DNA of 38,867 nucleotides. Source: JAQIBY01 sp964615585. Its GTDB lineage: Bacteria; Bacteroidota; Bacteroidia; Bacteroidales; ML635J-15. Made by a program: the position numbers and the translations under genes. The notes beneath the pieces were generated by a model. That model had not been told where the DNA came from, searched no databases, and was given only the letters and a program-made list of their open reading frames with translations. The DNA lies in assembly GCA_964615585.1 (NCBI GenBank), contig CAZTNS010000010.1, positions 1 to 38,867 of the forward strand, given 5' to 3'. Positions 9,201-15,750 of the stretch are shown here, piece by piece (the stretch's first letter is position 1; every line of letters begins with the position of its first letter).

Positions 9201-11188
9201 AGCGTCCATACTTCATTATCACCGGTAAGGGTAACATCGGCTTTTTTCATGTCAAGCCCGCGTGTGTTATCGGTTTCTGTAAAAAAATGTGAACATGAAA
9301 TACTCTTGTTCTCCATGATGAGATTTCCTTTGTTCAGGATGATGTCTCTATTTGAGATTAGTCCGTCTTTGAATTGCCAACTTGCATCACCATCGAAAAT
9401 CAGCTTTGAATTCAGGATAACACCGTGTGTATATACATAGAAGGTGTCTGTTGGTTGGCTTGTTGAGAATAAGATATCACCGTCATAATCAGCCTGCAGA
9501 TTAGCATTGAGTTCAAGGCTGTCCTGCACGTTCAAATCAGCATTGCCATACCATGTCACATTGTTTGTCACCTCCTGCCAGGTAACAGATTTACTGTAAG
9601 CCGTTTCTGTCAATTTTACGGTATCCCCGTTTACAAATGAAGCATCATCAAAAACAACAAGGCTTTCCGGATTTGGCACACAGGTTTGAGGTGTTCCGCC
9701 AGAAACAGAAGCCCAGTTGGTGGCATCATGCCAGTAGCCTGTATTGCCTACCCAGTAGAGGGTGTCATTTTGTGCGGGATTATTGATTGTCCAGCCATCA
9801 GCAGCACCTTCAGCGTATGAGTTGTTGGCAGTAAAGGTAGCTGATTGCGCCTTTACAAATCCTATTTTCAGATATTCTGTGGTAACAGCATCAGAGGCCT
9901 GTATAACCGGCAACTGATTAACACAATTATCTTCTGGCCACTGATAAATATCATCAGAGCAATAGGTTCTGATGTGGATATATTCTCCACATGTACCATT
10001 GGCTTCAAGACCATTAACATGAATGGTTTTGCCTTGTTTTAAAATAAAAGCTGAACCTGGCACCAGTTTCAAGCTGTCTGTGGTAACCGAAGATTGAACA
10101 AAAATATCCTGTGCATCAGCAACTGTGAATTTTGAAAAAGAGGCATTCATATTTCCTGAATTATACAGGTATTCACTGCCACCATTGAAACTAATTTCTG
10201 CATTTGAAGCATTTAATGTCAGGCCGTTTCCATCAACTTCGAAAGCGCTGAGAATCAGTTCTGAACTGCCCAAATCAATTGTTCTTCCGAGAGAAGTGTT
10301 TGAGCTAAGTGTATCACAGACCAGGTCAAATCCATTGCTGTAAAAGCTGCCGGAATAATCAAAAAAGATGTTACCGGTGGTTTTGACTGGCCCCTGCATG
10401 AATAATTTTTTATTGCCATTCATTTTCACATCCAAAGCTGTCAGGTTATCGGAAAAAGAGATATAACAAGAATCGGATGACTGCAGATTCATAAAAAGAA
10501 TGGCATTCAGTGAAGACACATCCATATTATCATGTAGAAAAAACGACTGGTTACATCTGATGGTATCAGCATTGATAATGGAAGGTGTTCCGGTGATATT
10601 TTCAGGTGTATCTTGATTACCGTTAAAGGCTTTAAATTTCAACTCTTCATTGTTTGGATCAAGTTCCCCATCAAGCAAATAAAGTGTATGTTGTGGCATG
10701 TCTAAACCTGAAGGCAGACTCATATTTCCATCAGGCATATCAATATGGACATCCCCTTTGATTTGTTTCCCGGCAGTTTCGAAAGAAGCAGAACTTGAAG
10801 AAGGTGCCGTAAATATCGTTACCCCGAAATGATTATATGACAGGTTGCTGCTAAGCGTTAAATTTTGTTGTATCACGATGGTATCTGACGACTGAGATAA
10901 AAACTCAGATGGTTCTGCCCCTGCCCAACTGATTGACATAACACTTACAAAGCTTGTGTCCAATGCCACCAGTTGATCAGGTTCTGTAAATGAATTGGCA
11001 TCGAAAAACACATGATCTCCAGCTCCGGGTACATTTGTATGCATATCAAGTGTGTCACCGGAGCTTTTTGCCCAATGATTTTCATAATCGGTCCAGTCTC
11101 CCTCATTATTTACCCAGTAGTAATTATCTGCATGTAGACAATACCCTAAAAGAAGTAGTAGTGTTACTGTAAATAGTCTTTTTTTCAT
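3209..11188 (-). CDS. Giant T9SS-secreted surface protein with Ig-like repeats and RCC1 propeller
   Basis: 2659 residues, starting at the ATG at 11188; a longer TTG frame adds only four residues. Order: signal peptide (1-20); three modules opening with a YWVGNTGxW-type motif (about 23-475, 473-807, 808-1165), probably beta-helical or beta-sandwich; a PKD domain (about 1169-1255); ten Ig-like repeats of about 80 residues, each opening near ICxGE/D and carrying a YxFxVNG-like core (about 1257-2065); a further Ig-like domain holding seven RCC1 blades (about 2130-2483, motifs such as AWGNNxYGQLG); a last Ig-like domain; and a type A Por secretion tail (about 2576-2659, opening SVSPNPSDGKFEL). The tail implies export through T9SS and attachment to the surface or release. 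Role probably adhesion or binding; ligand unknown. It is transcribed alone, divergent from the SprB/PorP operon. Confidence 0.93.
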   Translation of the reverse strand: MKKRLFTVTLLLLLGYCLHADNYYWVNNEGDWTDYENHWAKSSGDTLDMHTNVPGAGDHVFFDANSFTEPDQLVALDTSFVSVMSISWAGAEPSEFLSQSSDTIVIQQNLTLSSNLSYNHFGVTIFTAPSSSSASFETAGKQIKGDVHIDMPDGNMSLPSGLDMPQHTLYLLDGELDPNNEELKFKAFNGNQDTPENITGTPSIINADTIRCNQSFFLHDNMDVSSLNAILFMNLQSSDSCYISFSDNLTALDVKMNGNKKLFMQGPVKTTGNIFFDYSGSFYSNGFDLVCDTLSSNTSLGRTIDLGSSELILSAFEVDGNGLTLNASNAEISFNGGSEYLYNSGNMNASFSKFTVADAQDIFVQSSVTTDSLKLVPGSAFILKQGKTIHVNGLEANGTCGEYIHIRTYCSDDIYQWPEDNCVNQLPVIQASDAVTTEYLKIGFVKAQSATFTANNSYAEGAADGWTINNPAQNDTLYWVGNTGYWHDATNWASVSGGTPQTCVPNPESLVVFDDASFVNGDTVKLTETAYSKSVTWQEVTNNVTWYGNADLNVQDSLELNANLQADYDGDILFSTSQPTDTFYVYTHGVILNSKLIFDGDASWQFKDGLISNRDIILNKGNLIMENKSISCSHFFTETDNTRGLDMKKADVTLTGDNEVWTLNPTNLIFDADSSSVTLQNGSNLLQKFEGGDLSYHDLFVLSEEAELSGSNNFHLISLQPGNVLWLEPLTITQTDSLVANGNCQEQITISSTSVVDTAQIVKTGYDTLQVSSVQLSNVTADTTGAVYYEAIASDSSGMVNGWDFTGSLAGKTYYWIGNTNQWSDVNNWEVGGATATCLPTLNDTVFIDSTQFAAAPTDTIIIDKLAYCHFFDVSDTDSIPLHIVFEKDLISKTGFTLHDSVEMMYQDALTLNNFLDVEHGLRVMPDGQNASLTANDAHIGVHLFSNPYHIDDTVFLENDIHFQDMAGLNVISGHFHANENNIMTTVLRTVSDADKIVNIESSTIDVEFYLEMQQSSELTLHADSSLVRMVENNFDNAFFEGGGQQYYDLQIFTSEDGAPVDEYLVSLYGSNGFHNFSVFPGGTIQVEAGSTQTIDSLLQIYGTCNDRIRFKSTQSGDVYTFEKTNTYQDTVYSLLVSDMVINPSAVAMLSTDNGNNTNWIFDPTEAAIADFNMPYPACVENNLTFVNTSQSIYGAQDSLGFEWVVNGTDTLNTTDLEYYFTNQGSYEIQLTATDTTTHCSDVKTDTLVLVEHSANISATPNNLTICAGEMVSFEASSSQTVDYNFYVNGLPLNLGDTVDYYETDSLVDGDEIFVETILDGCSEFSDTLVANVNLLPEATVNVSPSGAEICEGDTIIFTASGADQYQFYVNDTAVTNMSSNPEYSDASLSDSAFVQVYAKDTASGCGDWSSDEFTIRVYDNPDVSLSADIDPAEICDGETLGFTAGGASEYLFHIDGVPQGVASADNTFATDILSDGDLVTVEGISVEGCTSISDFVSVTVNPSPNAVLTSDDGDNSICDGEEITFTGSGAVEYLFFIDSVALDTWSGDESITSDTLSHQQIIGLAGRIGDCYDTATNITLNVYPNIELSADTLEICDGDDITFTASGDTIYQFYVDGIPVGPESSDNQFIIDSLTDGQFVSVSGTPNACEPDSLEVIVHPLPVPLMICSDADTSICDGEEIIFTASGAEQYEFFVNGSSQLGPTTDNTYVTSSLNNGDMVSLSATSEYGCFAESDDVYEVEVRPYPSVSLTSSDPVEICEGDTVIAEGSGADMYEFFLNEESLGAPSTENSVEISDLSNLDQLTLEGTSNGCTAAATEVLSYTVHNLPNVTLSAGSALSVCEGDLITVLATGASEYEFLVNGISQGSPSSDSEFTSETLNDGDVISAVGYQNICSDTSANSIEVTINPIPDPILTTNLSSGGACLNDTLVFNATGAQSFEFFVDGLSQGVPSADSVLTLTEFVDGQIIDMKGYNDACVRDADTAYTITVNRINTEISVSSGTSGICGTEDITATAQGADTYEFFLEGASTGTASTDSIFTFPIDDDGITLSVLGSDSTTGCSEMSSTIYFNQITPPEITPESYTFCRFDSVVLYSSSPENNQWLHNGDLIPGANEDAYTANVGGEYSVQYVDGADNAVFSGGNNDFGQLGTGNSTQSEVPVQAITEAEITSLSAGRQFILALDAQGNLLAWGNNDYGNLGNGSYSHSYQPEMVPGISNVKAAATGYYHSLAILEDSTVMSWGKNDEGQLGYGNFAASNFPNAIDTLSGIVSLAAGENHSLALDNNGHVYAWGNNNYGQLGTGDTEPLNSPHVIDGLENIQSIVCGANHNFAIDADGKLFGWGANGNGQLGLLDLNNRIEPTEMISLPAVRYVAAGKHHSIVYNENGSLYAMGNNTYGQLGVPDIGMTSKPVHVGQYVGITKLSAAPSASYILRNDKSLLAWGQNTSAQLLLGSSQNITEPQQSELVYDVADVCGGLNFTSVVREEGLNCPSEPVNIEMLDVPEVEIQQDELMLYVTEGIDWQWYLNGSLIPGATDSILNVSAVGEYSVLIDFANGCAFETATLSVTLDIKDYLTDNFISVSPNPSDGKFELMLNMPDEVIHNILDYKVLTPDGRTIKKIVPSGSGKTQTINLENQPAGMYYLRLNHKVRPVVIKLIIR

Positions 11189-11193
11189 AATGT

Positions 11194-11226
11194 TTTCCAA
11201 AAAAGTGTTATTTCCAAAAAAGTGTT
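11194..11226. repeat. 16-bp tandem repeat in the initiation region of the giant gene
   Basis: TTTCCAAAAAAGTGTT occurs at 11194-11209 and again at 11211-11226, a 17-bp period. It lies immediately upstream of the reverse-strand ATG at 11188, so the ribosome-loading region (GGAAA on the transcript) is present twice. The alternative TTG start lies inside the proximal copy's edge. Confidence 0.85.
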
Positions 11227-11241
11227 GATATAATTATTTTT

Positions 11242-11249
11242 CAAAAATA
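11242..11249 (-). promoter_or_regulatory. Putative -7 promoter box for the giant surface protein
   Basis: On the reverse strand TATTTTTG matches TAnnTTTG, 53 bases upstream of the ATG at 11188. The transcript would begin just before the duplicated initiation region. No -33 TTTG was identified. Confidence 0.5.
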
Positions 11250-11283
11250 GGTATTTTTTTTTAAAGTTTAAATTTATTTATTG

Positions 11284-11291
11284 TATTTTTG
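11284..11291 (+). promoter_or_regulatory. Putative distal -7 box for the SprB/PorP operon
   Basis: TATTTTTG matches TAnnTTTG and overlaps the first of two perfect palindromes TTTTGCAAAA (11287-11296). It is 87 bases upstream of the first ATG of the operon. Confidence 0.4.
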
Positions 11292-11342
11292 CAAAAGATT
11301 AAAAGAAGAAGAAGAATAAGTTTTAGTTTAAAAGATGTTTAT

Positions 11343-11350
11343 TAATTTTG
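11343..11350 (+). promoter_or_regulatory. Putative proximal -7 box for the SprB/PorP operon
   Basis: TAATTTTG matches TAnnTTTG, 28 bases upstream of the ATG at 11379. It overlaps the second TTTTGCAAAA palindrome (11346-11355), which is 59 bases from the first copy. Either box, or both, could drive the operon. Confidence 0.5.
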
Positions 11351-11378
11351 CAAAAGTTAATTAATCATAGCTAATTTC

Positions 11379-11921
11379 ATGAAAAGCCAAAAATTATTGT
11401 TTATCGTAGTGCTTACCCTGATATTTAATTCGGAGGCGGTATTTGCGCAAGATGCTCATAAGGATTCAGTTGCCTATTCTGATTTTGCCAATAAAGACCT
11501 TCAAAAAAAGGAAAGCAGTTTCAAAAACACAAGCATCACCATCAGATTACCGAGGCACTTTAAAGAATTCAGCAACGAGTCATTAGGTGGGTACATGCAT
11601 ACCGGAACAGCCTCAAGTATTGTTGCGTATGAGATGGAACAAACACCCTATGTACTTACCTCAGATACTTTATCCCAGGATCAGCTTACCGGGCAAGAAG
11701 CGAAACTTGTTGGACAAGAGGAGAGTAAAACTTACGATGGAAAACAGGCAAAATTCTATTTTGTTGAATTTGAGACTAAGGATGTAGAGGTTATACGAAT
11801 TATGTTTTTCACAGGAAATTACAATAAAACGGTATTTTTACAAGCCAATTATCCCAAAGGATTTGATTCTTTATTAAGAAAAGTTATCATGGAAAGTTTC
11901 CGGACAGTAAAATTCCAGTAA
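11379..11921 (+). CDS. Small exported protein, first gene of the SprB/PorP operon
   Basis: 180 residues with a signal peptide (about 1-24, ending AVFAQ) and no lipobox. The mature part has an alpha/beta composition: a strand near 53-57 (ITIRL), a central DGKQAKFYFVEFE segment, and a C-terminal stretch ending in SFRTVKF. The late helix plus short strand recalls the DUF1795/PsbP-like fold of small periplasmic proteins, but I cannot assign it firmly. Its stop is followed after two bases by the next ATG, so it is co-transcribed and probably co-translated with the SprB-like gene. It may be an accessory or assembly factor for the secreted repeat proteins; this rests on position only. Confidence 0.85.
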   Translation: MKSQKLLFIVVLTLIFNSEAVFAQDAHKDSVAYSDFANKDLQKKESSFKNTSITIRLPRHFKEFSNESLGGYMHTGTASSIVAYEMEQTPYVLTSDTLSQDQLTGQEAKLVGQEESKTYDGKQAKFYFVEFETKDVEVIRIMFFTGNYNKTVFLQANYPKGFDSLLRKVIMESFRTVKFQ

Positions 11922-11923
11922 CA

Positions 11924-14900
11924 ATGAAAAAACTAAAAATCTATACTTTATTTATTCTCCTTCTGATTAGCAGCGTGGGATTAAGTCAAACAACAACGAC
12001 ACCCTACCCCACTCTTTATGAAACCGATGGGCAGAATCTCTGGCAACCGGGAACAAGCGGTATTTTTGAAGTAAACAACGAGTTTTTTGGATTCGATTGG
12101 AGCGAGGGTGGCACTTTTGGTGGCATCACCAGCGTTGCAGGACAAAATTTTGGTGGGGAGGTAACGGCAGGGACCTGGGGAGAAATGGGCTCCGGTATTA
12201 CCATCAATTTTGGAACGGAAACAATTTCTATTGATTATGATGCCACCATGAATATTGAACATCCCTCAATACAATCTTTTCAGGCAGGCGATGAAATAGT
12301 ATTACGCACCGACTGGATTCCCGATAATGGTAATTCGGAAATGGCTCCTTCCACCTATGAAATTGATGCCAGCCTCTGGCTCGAAATGGGACTTGGATTT
12401 AACATGAGTGCAGAATTGTGTGCTTTTGGATGTACTGATTTTGATATTTTTGACATCAACATGCCGGCAGAAACTTATGATTTAGTGGCACTCAGCAGCA
12501 CAGACGGCGTTACCTTACTTGATGGTATGATATATGAATCAGGGCCTGTTTTTCCCTATTCATACTCAGACCCGTGGGGCGTCATGAACCTGACATTGGA
12601 CTTACCAAGCAATACCGGACCCAACTCAACAAACAATATTAGCAGCAATAATGCATTACACTACAGAAATTCATCGCATTATTTCGACATGTATTTTTCC
12701 ATTCCGTCTTTTATTGGAGCATTAAACATCCCTTATGTTTCGGCCTTTTTTGCTAATCTAAGCAATTCCTGGTCATCAGGGCCGTTTTATCTTAACTATA
12801 CCTTAATGGAAGCCGGATTTGGCCTTGGATTACACAACAAACAACACCTGACTCTTACGCCGGAAATGCATGGAAAACTGGATTTTCCAACAAAAATAGA
12901 TTATAGAATTATTAATCCATCAAACGGAGCGGTTTTGGAAGCTGATTATGATTCTGTGATTAATTACATCCAGGGGCAGGAAATTCGTATTGATTTCCCG
13001 TGTCATTTTGATTTTATGGAAGTGGTACCTTCATTTTACATGGAAAACGAATTCAGAAATCATACCTACGACAGCATAGCCTTTGATTTTATTTTTGAGG
13101 CATTGACATTTAACATTGGCGTGGAATCAATGACAGTGGTTCCGGAGATTTGTGTCCCGGTATATTATCCCTGCGGTCCGTGGTACTGTCCTGTTTGTGA
13201 CTGGTGTTATGATGGTGATGTTTGTACTCCTGCTGTTGTTTTTGATGGCTATGATGCCGGTTTTGGCCCATTGGTGGATTTACAACCAAACCTTTTTAAT
13301 ATTTCTTATGATTGGGTTGATAATACCTGGGAGATGCAGGGTTTTAACAGTTTTGAAAATCAAGACCCCATCACCCTTGAACCCAACAAATTCACCGTAG
13401 ATGCAACCGGTGTGGATGTGCTGTGTTACGGTGAAAGTACAGGAGAGGCCACTGCCAATGTAACAAATGGAAGACCTCCTTATTTGTATCAATGGAGCAA
13501 CGGCGTCAGTCATTCAACACATCAGGATAATCACACGGTTGATGATCTGGCAGCAGGCACTCATTATGTTTCTGTTTACGATGACAATGGATGTATGGAA
13601 TTTGCTCCTGTTACCATCAATGAGCCCGAATATCCATTAAGCATTGAAGCAAATACGGTTGATTTAACTTGTTATAACAGTGATGATGGCAGCATTGATG
13701 TTACTACATCAGGAGGAACACCATCTTATGACTTTGCATGGTCGAACGGGGAAAGTATCGAATCTGTTCAAGGGCTGCAGGCAGGCACTTATACCCTTAC
13801 AATAACAGATGACAACGGATGTACACTGACTGAAAGTTTTACCATTACTCAACCTGAACCACTTAACCTGAGTTTCAATACAACCGATGTGGAATGTATG
13901 GGAGATAATACCGGAACAGCTGAAGCAATTGTTACCGGTGGTATAACACCATACATTTATGATTGGTCGAACGGAGAAACGGGTAGTTTAATTGACAGCC
14001 TCAGCTCTGGTCATTACGATGTAACAGTAACAGATGAAAACGGATGTACCATTTCAGATGGTGTAGATATACTTGAGCCTGATAATCCGCTTGTTGTTAC
14101 AGATAGCGTATCTGATGTACTTTGTTACGGGGAAAATTCCGGAAGTATTACCCTGGATATAACCGGCGGTACTGAGCCATATTCATGCGCATGGTACATA
14201 GTGGAAGAAGATATCTGGTTGAATGAAACTTCACATGTTCTGACAGACATTTATGCAGGAAATTATACTGTCATTGTTACTGATGCACAGGGTTGTGATG
14301 TTCAATTACATACATCAGTCAGCGAACCTCCTGCATTTGAATCTCAAGCCCTGGTTACGGACGTACTTTGTTTTGGAAATGCCAGTGGGGCTATTGAAAT
14401 AAACCTGTCTGGAGGAACAGAGCCATATAGTTTTACCTGGTCAAATGGTGACACAACTCAAAACATCAACAACCTGGAGGCAGGAATGTATAGCCTCACC
14501 ATTACCGATAACAATGGCTGTACATACCTGCAGGAAGCTGAAGTAACCCAACCTGACGCACCCATTACCAGTACGGTTAGTACCGAAGATGTTCGGTGCT
14601 ATGGTGATTCCACCGGACAAATATCTGTAGAAACAACAGGGGGAACGTCTCCTTACACTTATGAATGGTCTAATGGATATGTTACAGATAGTCTGACTGA
14701 TATCCCGGCTGGCATCTATTCTCTTACTGTTACAGACGCAAACAATTGTTTGCATTACACAGGTGGTGAAATTAATGAACCCGATGCACCATTAAGTATC
14801 AGCTACTCAACCTCAGATGTATCCTGCTTTGGGTACAGCGACGGGCACATTGAAATTAATGCTGAAGGCGGTACCATCCCCTACGCAATTATTTGGGATG

Positions 14901-15748
14901 ACGATGAATATATTATGAACAATGAATTGTACAGGATACATGATATAAAAGCCGGCACCTACAATTTTTATCTTGTTGATGCCAATGATTGTAAGATATC
15001 CAACACTTTTACCATAGAAGAACCTGATGCCATAAACATTAGCTTTGATACCGGCGTTGTTTCCTGCTATGGGGGATCAGATGGATATGTAACCAGCTTA
15101 ATTGAAGGTGGTACAGAACCATATGAATACAACTGGAGCAATGGCAGTAACGACCAAAATCTGACCAATGTGACAGCAGGAACTTATTACTTTACCCTTA
15201 CTGACAATCAGTCATGTGAGCAGGATACCAGTGTTGAAGTTGAAACTTTCCCGGAAATTATCACAGAATATGTGGTGGAACCAAAATCTTGTAAAGATAA
15301 AGATGATGCATCTATTATGCTTAGCGTATCAGGGGGAACGGGCGATTTTGTTTATGAATGGACTACTGGAGATCATGCGCCAAACATCAATAAGTTGGCT
15401 TCCGGAAGTTATGGTGTTACTGTAACCGATGAAAATAACTGTGAGAAAATACTGGACATTCTGGTCCCTGATAATGATACAGAATGCCTTTATATCCCCA
15501 GTAGTTTTACCCCGAATGGTGATGGTTACAATGACACATGGGTAATCAGAAATATTGAAGCATATCCATCAGCTTTGGTACAGGTTTATGCTCAGGATGG
15601 CAGACTATTACTTGAAGCCAATGGAAATTATTCCCCATGGGATGGTCAGTACAATGGGAAAGATGTGCCTAGTGGTACCTATTATTATATTGTGAATTTG
15701 AATAATGGCGACGAACCCTATAAAGGTTCCCTTACAATTCTTAGATAA
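11924..15748 (+). CDS. SprB-repeat surface protein A, type B T9SS signal
   Basis: 1274 residues. Signal peptide (about 1-21, ending GLSQ); a beta-rich N-terminal region of about 470 residues that I do not recognise, closing with a Cys cluster at about 411-436 (YYPCGPWYCPVCDWC); nine SprB repeats of about 75 residues (about 491-1189), each with an entry Cys (DVxCYG), a GGTxPYxYxWSNG core and an exit DNNGC; and a gliding-type C-terminal domain opening SSFTPNGDGYNDTW (about 1190-1274). SprB is the mobile adhesin of flavobacterial gliding, and the type B tail directs export through T9SS, usually with a PorP/SprF partner, which is encoded two genes downstream. Repeats 4 and 7 have a longer loop replacing WSNG. 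Secreted adhesin is a confident general call; gliding itself is not shown. Confidence 0.93.
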   Translation: MKKLKIYTLFILLLISSVGLSQTTTTPYPTLYETDGQNLWQPGTSGIFEVNNEFFGFDWSEGGTFGGITSVAGQNFGGEVTAGTWGEMGSGITINFGTETISIDYDATMNIEHPSIQSFQAGDEIVLRTDWIPDNGNSEMAPSTYEIDASLWLEMGLGFNMSAELCAFGCTDFDIFDINMPAETYDLVALSSTDGVTLLDGMIYESGPVFPYSYSDPWGVMNLTLDLPSNTGPNSTNNISSNNALHYRNSSHYFDMYFSIPSFIGALNIPYVSAFFANLSNSWSSGPFYLNYTLMEAGFGLGLHNKQHLTLTPEMHGKLDFPTKIDYRIINPSNGAVLEADYDSVINYIQGQEIRIDFPCHFDFMEVVPSFYMENEFRNHTYDSIAFDFIFEALTFNIGVESMTVVPEICVPVYYPCGPWYCPVCDWCYDGDVCTPAVVFDGYDAGFGPLVDLQPNLFNISYDWVDNTWEMQGFNSFENQDPITLEPNKFTVDATGVDVLCYGESTGEATANVTNGRPPYLYQWSNGVSHSTHQDNHTVDDLAAGTHYVSVYDDNGCMEFAPVTINEPEYPLSIEANTVDLTCYNSDDGSIDVTTSGGTPSYDFAWSNGESIESVQGLQAGTYTLTITDDNGCTLTESFTITQPEPLNLSFNTTDVECMGDNTGTAEAIVTGGITPYIYDWSNGETGSLIDSLSSGHYDVTVTDENGCTISDGVDILEPDNPLVVTDSVSDVLCYGENSGSITLDITGGTEPYSCAWYIVEEDIWLNETSHVLTDIYAGNYTVIVTDAQGCDVQLHTSVSEPPAFESQALVTDVLCFGNASGAIEINLSGGTEPYSFTWSNGDTTQNINNLEAGMYSLTITDNNGCTYLQEAEVTQPDAPITSTVSTEDVRCYGDSTGQISVETTGGTSPYTYEWSNGYVTDSLTDIPAGIYSLTVTDANNCLHYTGGEINEPDAPLSISYSTSDVSCFGYSDGHIEINAEGGTIPYAIIWDDDEYIMNNELYRIHDIKAGTYNFYLVDANDCKISNTFTIEEPDAINISFDTGVVSCYGGSDGYVTSLIEGGTEPYEYNWSNGSNDQNLTNVTAGTYYFTLTDNQSCEQDTSVEVETFPEIITEYVVEPKSCKDKDDASIMLSVSGGTGDFVYEWTTGDHAPNINKLASGSYGVTVTDENNCEKILDILVPDNDTECLYIPSSFTPNGDGYNDTWVIRNIEAYPSALVQVYAQDGRLLLEANGNYSPWDGQYNGKDVPSGTYYYIVNLNNGDEPYKGSLTILR

Positions 15749-15750
15749 TT

